64,000 nt of DNA, taken from NCBI RefSeq assembly GCF_000613285.1, contig NZ_BAIN01000006.1, forward strand, positions 1 through 64,000. Direction: 5' to 3'. The first letter of the stretch is position 1, and each line of letters starts with the position of its first letter. A program made the position numbers and the translations under genes. Positions 9,359-18,027 of this stretch are shown in pieces. The DNA comes from Acetobacter papayae JCM 25143 (GTDB lineage: Bacteria > Pseudomonadota > Alphaproteobacteria > Acetobacterales > Acetobacteraceae). A model generated the notes under the pieces. The model searched no databases and had not been told where the DNA came from. It worked only from the letters and a program-made list of their open reading frames with translations.

Positions 9359-10606
9359 TCAGGCTACAGGGATATTGTGGCCTGTGATCTGGCTGGTCAG
9401 CCACGCGGCATCACGAGAGATGCCGGAAAACCGACCAGACCCCCATGTGTGCAGCCATGGCAGGCCAAGGAAGTAAAAGCCCGGCGCATTCGTAACGCCA
9501 CGTTGCCACAGCGGTTTGCCCGCACCGTTGAAAACCGGCACGTCAATCCAGCGATAATTGGGACGGAACCCAATGCACCAGACAATGGAGGTAATACCGG
9601 CGGCTTTCAGGTCGAGCGGTGTGTTCTGTCCATCAGGTGTCCATACGGGTGTGTAAGGGGCTTCCGTAGGCGCGCTGATTCCTTTTCGGGCGATATAGGC
9701 ATCGATAGACTGCTTGATGTCGGCATTGGTTTTGTCCGCATCATCAAGGTTTTCTTTTAAATCGGGCAGGAAATGCGCCACGTCATCGCGGATGGTCTCA
9801 AGCGTGCCGTGCAGCCCGACACCTTCACTGGCGAAAAGGCGCAGGTCAAGGTCATGCCCGCCATTACGGCCTGTGACGTAATGGTTGGTTTTGTCACGTG
9901 CACCATCGCGTAGCGGGTGATTATCGACTGTGAGATCATAGAAATGCATGTCCGCCAGCCAGTCCACAACATCCCGCCCGCGGTAGAAGCGCGAAACACG
10001 GGGGGCTGAGCCAACGCATAGATGGGTTTTACGCTTTTCAATAAACAGGTCTTCAACAATCTGGGCGCCTGACTGGCCGCTTCCCACTACCAGAACGGCG
10101 CCTTCGGGCAACTGGGCCGCGTTGCGGTAATCCTGCGAATGCACCTGCATAATGGAGGGGTCGATTGCACTGGCGTAACCGGGAATGACAGCGTCATGAT
10201 ATGCACCGGATGCGATAACCACATGGCGTGCATGCCAGATTTCATTATTGGCTACCACCCGATACCCACCGTTTTCATGCCGTGTAATGGATGTAACCGG
10301 TGTGTGCTCACGCAAGGGTGGAGTAAAGGAATTCACAAAGCCTTTTACATAATCGATAATTTCCTGCTTCACCATAAAGCCGTGCGGGTCTTTGCCCTTA
10401 TAGGGGTGCCCGGGCAGTGCGCATTGCCAGTTAGGGGTAACAAGGCAGAAATTGTCCCAGCGTTCATCATCCCATGAATGGCAGGCTGTGCTGGCTTCAA
10501 AAACAATATGCTCGATATTTTCGCGGCAGAGATACCAGCTCATGGAAAGGCCAGCCTGACCACCGCCGACGATAATAACGGGAATGCTTTTTTCGTTCGA
10601 TGTCAT
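9359..10606 (-). CDS. nitH: Nit1C flavoprotein monooxygenase NitH (MSMEG_0569 family)
   Basis: An intact 415-residue flavin-dependent oxidoreductase. The FAD Rossmann motif VGGGQAGLSM is at the N-terminus and a second nucleotide-binding motif VGSGQSGAQIVEDL, expected for NAD(P)H, lies mid-protein, as in FMO/Baeyer-Villiger-like enzymes. Its place beside NitG, NitF and NitE identifies it as the MSMEG_0569-type member of the Nit1C cluster. In cyanide-assimilating pseudomonads the equivalent protein is proposed to be the oxygenase step. The substrate is not established. Confidence 0.9.
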   Translation of the reverse strand: MTSNEKSIPVIIVGGGQAGLSMSWYLCRENIEHIVFEASTACHSWDDERWDNFCLVTPNWQCALPGHPYKGKDPHGFMVKQEIIDYVKGFVNSFTPPLREHTPVTSITRHENGGYRVVANNEIWHARHVVIASGAYHDAVIPGYASAIDPSIMQVHSQDYRNAAQLPEGAVLVVGSGQSGAQIVEDLFIEKRKTHLCVGSAPRVSRFYRGRDVVDWLADMHFYDLTVDNHPLRDGARDKTNHYVTGRNGGHDLDLRLFASEGVGLHGTLETIRDDVAHFLPDLKENLDDADKTNADIKQSIDAYIARKGISAPTEAPYTPVWTPDGQNTPLDLKAAGITSIVWCIGFRPNYRWIDVPVFNGAGKPLWQRGVTNAPGFYFLGLPWLHTWGSGRFSGISRDAAWLTSQITGHNIPVA

Positions 10607-10622
10607 GGTACTATTCCGTTTT

Positions 10623-10910
10623 TCAGGATCTGAAAGACAGGACGCTTACTGTGGCGTCGGGTCGCTCGAGAAAGGGGGCGCAGCTCTGGCGTATGCTCTG
10701 TAACTGGCCAAGAGCCCGACTGCAGGGGAAGCCGTAACGGGCACGCACCCGCTCGCTGGCTTCGTTCAGGGCGGTTTCCGCTTTATTCAGGAAGGTGCTG
10801 ACCGGGTAAGCCTGCCCCGGAACAAAGTGCTCCTGAATAACCAGCGAGGGGGAGTAACAATCCGCCTCCGTGCCGTCTGGCCAGCGCACGCGAAAGATCA
10901 TTTCGGGCAT
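10623..10910 (-). CDS. nitG: Nit1C small protein NitG (MSMEG_0570 family)
   Basis: A 95-residue protein beginning MPEMIFRVRWPDG. It matches the MSMEG_0570 family, which is found only with Nit1C genes and has no known activity. It contains two cysteines and no signal peptide. Its start overlaps the glycosyltransferase stop by 13 bases and it ends 16 bases before nitH, so it is translated within the operon. It could be a binding partner or small subunit of NitH; this is inference from order only. Confidence 0.85.
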   Translation of the reverse strand: MPEMIFRVRWPDGTEADCYSPSLVIQEHFVPGQAYPVSTFLNKAETALNEASERVRARYGFPCSRALGQLQSIRQSCAPFLERPDATVSVLSFRS

Positions 10911-12074
10911 GAGTGCAAATCTCCGAAAGCACGGGCGTCAATGCCGGACAGGGCCGCCAGACGCCGGTAAGCTGGAAGGTGGCGACGGGCGACACTGCGC
11001 CAGTCGAAGCGGCGGGCCGTAACGGGGCCTGCCGCCAGAAAATGTGTGCGGCTTTCCGGGCTCAGGGCTTCACGGAGTGCCTGCAACAGGCTGTGCGGCT
11101 GACCCGGGTTGCACCACAGCACATCAGAGCCGGATAGATGCTCGGTGAAAGGCGGCGCATTGGGCACGATAACGGGCGTGCCACAGGCCAGAGCCTCCAG
11201 CGGACATAGTCCGAACCCTTCAACGGCGGATGGATAGGCCAGTACGGCTGCCTGCCGGTAAAAAGCCGGCATGTCCTCATCCGCTACGGGGCCGGTTACG
11301 CTCACATGATCAGCCAGCCCGCTGGCCCGCAGACGGGCCTCGAATGCGGTCCGGCTGGCGGAATGGTCCAGAAGTGAGGCCCCGCCCGCCACGACCAGAT
11401 AAAGGTCCGGCTGCTCCTGACAGAGAGCCAGAAACATCTCCAGTAGCAGCAGGGTATTCTTGCGGTGCTCGATCCCCCTACGGACAGGATCAGGCGTCTG
11501 TCAGCGGGCAGATGATAGCGCACCCGCAAGGCGGAATCCTGCTTATCGGGGTGGGGAGAAAACTTTGCGGGATCGACGCCATTGCCGACAACCGGGGCCG
11601 TCCGCCCATGTCTGTCCTGCAGAATGTTTTTCCACAGAGAACTGACGCTCAGCAGTTCGGTGGCGGCCATGAAGCCACGTTCCTGCCTTGCCGCCAGTTC
11701 GGGGTGATCAAAGCTGTCGAGATGGTGCACAGTACGGGCAAAGCCCGTTATCCTGCCTTCTTGTACCAGATCTGCCAGGGCATTGGCGCTGATGGGGTCC
11801 TGTGCGTGGAGCACATCAAAGGAATGGGAGCGCACAGCTTGCCGTATCTCGCCCACACGCTGCGTAACCAGAGCCGGCAGGCTCTGCGCGCCGCGCGCTG
11901 GAATGCACCATACCGGGCAGCGTGGTGTGCGGAAAAACCCCGCCCCGGTTTCATCAGGGGCAATCAGGGTTGCGTTGTACCCTTCTGCACACAGGGTTTC
12001 GGCCAGTGCATGGCATGCACAACCCCACCGCGCGGATTGGTGGAATGCGTCAGAATGCCAATAGATATACTCAT
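10898..12074 (-). CDS. GT4-type glycosyltransferase of the Nit1C cluster (MSMEG_0565 family), two frame breaks
   Basis: The ATG at 12074 overlaps the nitF stop (ATGA) and gives MSIGILTHS-type and PRGGVVHAM sequence typical of GT4 N-termini. The frame breaks near 12012 (one missing G) and again near 11455. The C-terminal half has the donor-binding motif EGFGLCPLEALACGTPVI, with the EX7E pattern. Reconstructed length is about 392 residues. This matches the MSMEG_0565-type glycosyltransferase that accompanies some, but not all, Nit1C clusters. Acceptor and sugar are unknown. Confidence 0.85.
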
Positions 12075-13042
12075 GGCGCACATCCCATGAGCGGTGTTGT
12101 GGCGAGATCCCAGAAGGTTTCCTGTGTTCCGTTCCAGAGGACATCGAGCCGTTTTGTATCATCGCACTGGCCGATTATGGATGCTGCTATGCCACGAGCC
12201 TGAAAACGGGTGAGTATGGCCTGTGCATCGTCCGGCCGGGCGGTCAGCAGATAGCCATAGCTGGGAAAAGCCGAGAGCCAGCGCTCCATGGGGGCGTTAT
12301 CCGGCCGGGGAATGTCCTCAAGCGTGATACGCATGCCGATTGCAGAACATTCCGCCAGCATGAGGGCGGTGCCCAGTAGCCCCGCCATGCTGATATCCTT
12401 GGCGGCGCGGCTTAGTCCTGCTTCGGCAATATCTGGCAGCAGTTCCAGATCACCCCTTAACCGTTCAGCTTCTCCGGCGGTGTAAAGAGCCGAACTGGCA
12501 TCCCAGAAAGGATGCGGGTCATGCCACCGGCCCCGCAGGTCAATAGCGGCAATCAGCACCTCACCCGCACGGGCGTCAAAGCTGCTCAGCAGGGCATTTG
12601 CCCGCCCGAGAATGGCTACGGAAAGCGAGTTATGGGTGCTGCGCATATTGGTGTGCCCACCCACCACCGGCACGCTATAGGCGCGTGCGCCATCATGCAG
12701 GCCGGTGAGAATGGCGGCGGCGATATCACTCTCATCGCTCCATAGGGCGTCTGTTACAGCAACGGGCCTGCCCCCCATGGCGGCAATATCGCTGGCATTG
12801 ACCATAACGCCGCAATACCCGGCAAACCACGGCATGGCGCGCACGAAACTGTCCTGAAAGCCTTCGCTGGCAAAAAGCAGGTAGCCATCGCCATCGGGAA
12901 TGGCGGCGCAGTCATCTCCCAGTCGGGAGGGACCGCGCACGTCAGAGCCAAGAATACTCATGGCCTTTGCAATATCCTGCTTGGCCCCCAGAGCAGGCCC
13001 TTCGCGCAGGGTGTGGAGCAGGTTTGCCAGAGTGCTGGCCAT
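12071..13042 (-). CDS. nitF: Nit1C AIR-synthase-like protein NitF (Sll0787 family)
   Basis: A 323-residue member of the PurM/ThiL ATP-binding fold. Visible motifs are LGDDCAAI near residue 42, VNASDIAAMGG for the metal/ATP site, VGGHTNM, and KDISMAGLLG in the C-terminal half. The order matches the AIR synthase-related Sll0787 family of Nit1C clusters, not purine or thiamine enzymes. I chose the ATG at 13042, overlapping the nitE stop (TAATG). The family probably phosphorylates or activates an unknown substrate. Confidence 0.88.
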   Translation of the reverse strand: MASTLANLLHTLREGPALGAKQDIAKAMSILGSDVRGPSRLGDDCAAIPDGDGYLLFASEGFQDSFVRAMPWFAGYCGVMVNASDIAAMGGRPVAVTDALWSDESDIAAAILTGLHDGARAYSVPVVGGHTNMRSTHNSLSVAILGRANALLSSFDARAGEVLIAAIDLRGRWHDPHPFWDASSALYTAGEAERLRGDLELLPDIAEAGLSRAAKDISMAGLLGTALMLAECSAIGMRITLEDIPRPDNAPMERWLSAFPSYGYLLTARPDDAQAILTRFQARGIAASIIGQCDDTKRLDVLWNGTQETFWDLATTPLMGCAP

Positions 13043-13599
13043 TATGCTGCCTCCCGGTTGCGCGGCTGTGGCCGTAGCAGCCATGTCTGGTCACGCCCAT
13101 GGGCTGGATAGCGTGAAAGATCCGCCTGCATGTCATGGTGGGGGCGACCATGGAGGGTAATGGCTCCAAGGCTTGTCCAGTAAAGGCGGCGGAAGAACAG
13201 CACATTCTGCTCCTGCACTTGCGCAAGAAACCGGGTTGCCCCTAGCCCATGCGCCGTGCAGACCGCCATGCGGATCAGTTCCGCTCCAATGCGCCCGAGT
13301 TTGCGGTGTTCGGCATGAACCGCCAGACGGGAGCCGCGCCATAGCCCCGGCTCGGGTTCATGAATACGCACGGCCCCTACAACCCTGTCCGGCATGCCAG
13401 CTACGCAGCAGGCTGCGATGATGGGGATGGCGGTTTCGTCAATCGCATCACGGTCATGGCCGGAAAACACCCCCTGCTCCGTGCAGAAGACCTCACGCCG
13501 CAGGGTATGATAGCCTGCGCGTTCCCACGGGGTGCGCGCGAGGCGGATGACATATTCCATGGGGATGAACGACCGGTTTTCCACGCCTTCAAACATCAT
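13042..13599 (-). CDS. nitE: Nit1C GNAT-family N-acyltransferase NitE
   Basis: A 185-residue GNAT protein. The acetyl-CoA-binding region is RLAVHAEHRKLGRIGAELI, with the R-x-x-G-x-G/A core in altered form. The N-terminal REVFCTEQGVFSGHDRDAID matches the MSMEG_0567/Sll0786 families of Nit1C. It is intact and tightly coupled to nitD (3-base gap) and nitF (overlap). It presumably acylates a cluster intermediate; the acceptor is unknown. Confidence 0.88.
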   Translation of the reverse strand: MMFEGVENRSFIPMEYVIRLARTPWERAGYHTLRREVFCTEQGVFSGHDRDAIDETAIPIIAACCVAGMPDRVVGAVRIHEPEPGLWRGSRLAVHAEHRKLGRIGAELIRMAVCTAHGLGATRFLAQVQEQNVLFFRRLYWTSLGAITLHGRPHHDMQADLSRYPAHGRDQTWLLRPQPRNREAA

Positions 13600-13602
13600 G
13601 GC

Positions 13603-14709
13603 TCAGGCCTCATAGGCCGAGAGGGAGGAACAGGCGCCGCACCGGCCGCATCCAGCACGGATATCGGTGGATTTCATGTTTGCGTTGCGTAGCATCTGCC
13701 CCAGAGGGGCCAGAACGGATTTCATGAAATCGGCTGAAGGCGGGGTGTGCTGCTCAAGCGGGGTACCGGAAATGGGTACGAACGGCACCACAAAGGATAA
13801 ACGCCCAGTGTAATCAGTCGCTCGGCCAGATTCAGGATTTCCTCGGCGCTGTCGCCTAGCCCCGCCAGAATGTAGGTATTGACTTGCCCCCGACCGAAAA
13901 CCGGCACCGCGCTGGCAAAGGCCTCCATATAGCGCTCAACACTGACGGTTGCTTTGCCGGGCATGATTTTTTCGCGCACGGCCTGTGTGGCGGCCTCAAG
14001 GTGCATGCCAAGACTATCGGCCCCGGCGTCACGCAGGCGCTCGAACCAGTTGTGGTCGCGCGGAGGTTCGCACTGCACCTGTAATGGCAGGTCTATCGCT
14101 GCTTGATGGCGCGGCTGATTCCGCCAGCACGGCGGCACCACGGTCAATGACGTTGGGGGTGCCGGTTGTCAGCACCATGTCACGCACGCCGTCGAGTTCC
14201 ACTGCGGCCTTTGCGACCTCGGCAAGTTGTGCTGGGGTTTTGTAGGCAATGGTGCGCCCGGCTTCAAGCGACTGACCAATGGCGCAGAACTGGCAGGATG
14301 TCCGGCGGTCGGCATAGCGGATACAGGTCTGGTGAACCGTAGTGGCCAGCGTATCGCGGCCATGCAGCAGGGCAATTTTCCAGTAAGGAATGCCATCTGC
14401 CGTGCTCCGCCCATAAAAGCGCGGCGCGGCGGGAAAATGGATGGTGCCAAGCCTCTGCCCGTCACGCAGCAGCGTGCTGGCACCACTCTGATCCGGCGGG
14501 CTGGCCTGAAAGGGCGAATGCCGTGCCCCGGATGTATAGACCGGCACCATAACCGTATGGCCTGCGATGGTGATGGTCTTATGGTCCGATGGGCCTGCGC
14601 CGCCTTTGCGGCCAATGCCGCTGGTATCATCGCCAAGCTGGAGCCCGAACGATTGGAGGTCGGTTACGAGCTTACGGCCAGTATAGGTGCCAAGTGTTGG
14701 AATGGTCAT
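13603..14709 (-). CDS. nitD: Nit1C radical SAM protein NitD (MSMEG_0568 family), two frame breaks
   Basis: The N-terminal part (from MTIPTLGTY) leads to a cysteine cluster [18 protein letters not shown], with spacing C-X9-C-X2-C instead of the usual CX3CX2C. A further cysteine group, GCGRCGACS, lies at the C-terminus and may hold a second metal site. The frame breaks near 14110 and near 13795 (one T missing from TTT). Repaired length is about 368 residues. The start overlaps the nitC stop (ATGA). Nit1C clusters always seem to carry this radical SAM enzyme; its reaction is unknown. Confidence 0.87.
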
Positions 14710-15668
14710 GACCCGGCCTCATCCGTGTTGAGCACCGCTTCACCCTCATAACGCACGGTGCGGGCCGGACGTCGGTCATGCAGGAGGCTGAGGAGTTCAG
14801 GGCGTGCATAGTGCCCCACGGAATCCATCATGCGCTTGCGTTTGGTAATGAGCGCGAAATCGAGATCCGCAATCACCATGCCCTCGCCTTCCGTAAGCGG
14901 TGTGCCGAGCAGCTTGCCTTCGGGCGAGACAATGGCCGTAAAGCAGCCGCCACGCAGGGGGCCTTCAAGAGCCGGGTCACGCGCGATTTCGCTGATCTGC
15001 TCTTCCGTAAGCCAACCTGTTGCGTTCACGACAAAGCAACCGGATTCCAGCGCGTGATGGCGGATTGTTACTTCCATCTGATCGGCAAAAATCTGCCAAC
15101 CAGCGAGCCGGGAAACTGCGCGCAATGAATTTCCTCATGCTGGGTCATCAGCGCATAGCGGGCGAGCGGATTGTAGTGCTCCCAGCAGCTAACGCCCCGA
15201 TACGGCCTGCGGCGCTATCGACCACCCGCAGCCCTGCCCCATCGCCCTGCCCCCAGACCATGCGTTCATGATAGGTGGGGGTAATTTTGCGGCGGCGGAG
15301 CAGAATTTCTCCCGTGGCGTCGAAAATGATCTGTGTATTGTAGAGAGTTCCGAAATCTCGTTCGTTCACTCCCAGCACAACAACCATTCCGGTCTCACGC
15401 GCCGCCTCTGCCACCATGTCCGTAACCGGACCGGGTATGACAACAGCGCGTTCGTAAAGCTCGAGATGTTCACCACCGAAGCGAAAAGCAGGCTGGATGA
15501 ATGAAAAATATGGGTAATACGGAACAAAGGTTTCAGGAAAGACCGCCAGTTGCACGCCTTTTTCAGCGGCGTCACGGATGGTCTGGCAGACTTTCCGGGC
15601 AGTACCCAGACCATCGTCACCAAGGACAGGCTGATCTGGATGGCAGCGGCGCGGACTATACGGGACAT
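14706..15668 (-). CDS. nitC: Nitrilase NitC (Nit1 class), two frame breaks
   Basis: A carbon-nitrogen hydrolase that cleaves nitriles. The catalytic glutamate is in [12 protein letters not shown], the lysine in [16 protein letters not shown], and the cysteine in [14 protein letters not shown]. The frame breaks near 15625 and again at about 15187, exactly at the codon for the catalytic cysteine, where one T appears to be missing (GCT-GCT instead of GCT-TGC-TGG). Repaired length is about 320 residues. NitC of this class is linked to cyanide use in Pseudomonas; its natural substrate here is open. Confidence 0.9.
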
Positions 15669-15693
15669 GCGGGCGGTCCTTCCCGAAGGTTTT

Positions 15694-16182
15694 TCAGACG
15701 GTCCAGGTATCGAGGATAAAGGCATTATCCCGGCGGGCGAGCAGGATCAGGTCCAGCACATCCTGCGGGTTGATGGGGGTAATGCCCGGGATCAGGGATT
15801 TTTCGCCGTGGCCATAAAGAGCCTGCAATGCGAAACGACAGGCATAAACCTTGCCGCCTTCTTCAAGTATTTTCATGATCTGCTTGTTGCAGTTCATGTG
15901 GCCGGGGAAAGCTTCATCGCCAAGACGGGGAAAACCGCGCTGCACGCCAAGGGTTACACCGGGGCCATAGAGCAGCACCGATGTCTCGAACCCCTTGCGG
16001 ATCAGGCGCGTGGCCTGCAGCAGATTGACAAAACCGATGGAGCCTTCAAACGCAACCGTATGGAAGGTAATCAGGGCTTTCTCGCCCGGTTTGGCCAGTA
16101 CGTCTTCAAAGACCTTGTTTTCGTAATCAACGAAGCAATCGCCATCCTGATGGGGCGCATGTTCAATTTTGGGCATGTGCAT
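15694..16182 (-). CDS. nitB: Nit1C first-gene protein NitB (MSMEG_0572/Sll0783 family)
   Basis: An intact 162-residue protein with the DsrE-like feel of the Sll0783/MSMEG_0572 family ([27 protein letters not shown]). It has three cysteines. In Synechocystis, Sll0783 is induced by nitrogen starvation and needed for polyhydroxybutyrate accumulation; its biochemical role is unknown. It opens the operon: nitC begins 25 bases after it. The ribosome binding site GGGAGAG overlaps the 3' arm of a large hairpin. Confidence 0.88.
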   Translation of the reverse strand: MHMPKIEHAPHQDGDCFVDYENKVFEDVLAKPGEKALITFHTVAFEGSIGFVNLLQATRLIRKGFETSVLLYGPGVTLGVQRGFPRLGDEAFPGHMNCNKQIMKILEEGGKVYACRFALQALYGHGEKSLIPGITPINPQDVLDLILLARRDNAFILDTWTV

Positions 16183-16186
16183 CTCT

Positions 16187-16253
16187 CCCGTGTGCCACGG
16201 GTTGCGGCGGAAGGCCGCAACGGACCGTGGTGCTGTGGCGACCGTGGCACGGG
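16187..16253 (-). promoter_or_regulatory. Large leader hairpin abutting the nitB ribosome binding site
   Basis: On the minus strand, an outer stem pairs CCCGTGCCACGG with CCGTGGCACACGGG (12 pairs, one bulge). Inside it an 8-bp stem, GTTGCGGC / GCCGCAAC, has a 5-base loop. The 3' arm runs into the GGGAGAG ribosome binding site, 4 bases from the nitB ATG. No T tract follows, so it is not a typical terminator. It may control translation or stabilise the message; I recognise no known riboswitch class. Confidence 0.6.
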
Positions 16254-16272
16254 ATGGGAGACGCGTAAAATT

Positions 16273-16373
16273 TTGTATGACTTACTTTGTGGGTACAAAA
16301 ACGAACAAATAAATGAAAAAGCTCCCATCGGAAAAAGACAGGAGCATACAAAAATTTTCAATCACTCATACAA
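16273..16373 (-). promoter_or_regulatory. Candidate regulator-binding repeats upstream of the nit operon
   Basis: CATACAA occurs twice in direct orientation at 16345-16351 and 16367-16373, 22 bases apart (about two helical turns), and its inverse TTGTATG occurs at 16273-16279. The second copy, ACTCATACAATCAG, closely resembles ACTCCATACAAACAG in front of the MocR-type gene at 17959-17973. The rest of the 333-base gap between the two genes (16183-16515) is AT-rich and holds no convincing gene. Confidence 0.5.
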
Positions 16374-16515
16374 TCAGGGTTCGTATAGATAACACATTGA
16401 TTTAAAATGGTTTTATTATCACGTATTCGTGAATATCATGCTGTCTTGTTTTTCTGCCCACCAGAAGCAGTGTCTGAAATCGGCATGTTTGACCGATTCC
16501 AGGTGGGGCAAGTCG

Positions 16516-17917
16516 TCAGACAATATCGGTAAAGCCGGGTGAGCGTTTGTGTTGCAACACGGACAGGACGCCATGCAGAGATTCCTCCAGACTGGCTACA
16601 TCTGGTGCGCTACCGAGCGCGATACGCGCTCTTTGTGGTGGTTCTCCGCTGATGGTAAAAACCGTACTGGGCACAAGCGCCAGACCCCGGCGGCGGGCAT
16701 AAGCCACAAAATCCGCACTCCCCCACCAGTCTGGCAGCTTCAGCCATACATGCGGGCCATCGGGGTTCTGGCAATGTCCATCGCCCAGAATCCGGCGGGC
16801 GACCGATTGTCTCAGGCGTAATTCTTTCTGAATTCCATGTAGTATGGCCTGTGCTTGCCCTGTCTGCATCCAGCGTGCAGCCAGCGCGCTGAGCAGACCC
16901 GCATTCGTAAGGGCCAGAGCCCGGATTGCCGCCGTAACCCGCCGGGTCATGTCCGGGTTGGGCAGAGCGACATAGGCCGTGCGCAGACCGGGACTTAAGG
17001 TCTTGGCCAGAGTGGCGATATAGCTTACCCGGCCATGATCAAGAGCGGCCAGTGCAGGAAGTGGGTTTTCCATCAGCAGGCTGTAAGGATCGTCCTCGGC
17101 AATGGTGAGGTGATGGTGCTGGGCAACCGCCAGAATATCCTTGCGGCGCTGGAGCGACATGGTGGCTGTTGTGGGGTTGTGAATGGTCGGGATACAATAA
17201 AGCAGCCGGGGGTGGTGTTCAGAGCAGACTCGGTCAAGCTGGTCGGGCATCATGCCTTCCGCATCGCTATCTACCCCCACCAGCATAAGGCCGAACTGCG
17301 CCGCTATTGTCCGTATGCCGGGATAGGCAATGCGGTCGGTTACGATGATATCTCCCGGCTGGGTGTGCGTGCTGACAATCGCGGCCAGCGCACTCTGCGC
17401 CCCCGGAGAGACAAGGATTTCGTCCGTCCGTCTTGGGCCGATAACCGGTTCGATCCACTTTGCGCCAAGCTGCCGTTCCGCAACGGTGCCCCCCGTCACC
17501 CGGTAGGACATCAGGCTGTTGAGGTCCTGCTGCTTCAGAATGGTGGCAAGGTCGTTCTGAATAATACGCTGGAGCGGTGGGTCTTGCGGAATGGGCGGTA
17601 GATTCATGGTCAGGTCCACCACGGCCGGGCCTGTATGCCGCCAGTGGCTTTCCCCCGCGCCGATGCGGATAAACGTTCCCCGCCCGACCGTGGCATCAAT
17701 CAGCTCGCCGCCGGGCCTCGGTAAAGGCTCGGGTGACGGTTGTCAGGTTGGTTTCGAGATACTCCGCTATTGTTCTCTGCGGAGGCAGTTTATCCCCTTC
17801 CTGCAACACCCCTTTGCGAATGGACAGGGCAAGGGCATCGGCCAGTGTCAGGTAAATAGCATTTGGGCTGCGGTTTATTTCTTCTTTCCACTGCGCCAGA
17901 TAGGCGTAATCAGCCAT
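16516..17917 (-). CDS. MocR/PdxR-type transcriptional regulator (GntR winged helix fused to PLP aminotransferase fold), frame break near 17697
   Basis: The N-terminal GntR-type helix-turn-helix (LTLADALALSIRKGVLQEGDKLPPQR, split here: ADALALSIRKG and GDKLPPQRTIAEYL) leads through RAFTEARRR to an aminotransferase-like domain of about 370 residues. That domain has the PLP lysine region TLAKTLSPGLRTAY. The first frame stops near 17696, but ELIDATVGRGTFIRIG follows in the next frame. Starts at 17917 or 17935 are possible; 17917 leaves the repeats upstream outside the gene. It lies just upstream of, and in the same direction as, the nit operon, so it is the best candidate regulator. Confidence 0.85.
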
Positions 17918-17927
17918 GATCGAAATT

Positions 17928-17978
17928 CCATACATTCTGTCTGTGTGGAGAGGACAATACTCCATACAAACAGAATGT
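17928..17978 (-). promoter_or_regulatory. Candidate autoregulatory operator of the MocR-type gene
   Basis: Two direct CCATACA repeats (17928-17934 and 17962-17968) and a perfect 9-bp inverted repeat, ACATTCTGT (17932-17940) / ACAGAATGT (17970-17978), lie at the start of the regulator gene. MocR proteins commonly bind repeated sites at their own promoters. The CATACA core recurs upstream of nitB. Confidence 0.5.
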
Positions 17979-18027
17979 TCATGGATTTCCGTATGACTGA
18001 ACAGGCAGCACCGTTCAGGCGGGTTCC

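Noticed and set aside
16187-16253. Leader hairpin as a guanidine riboswitch (tested as an idea because of nitrogen metabolism)
   Set aside because: Neither the guanidine-I consensus blocks nor the short guanidine-II/III hairpins are present; kept only as an unassigned hairpin.
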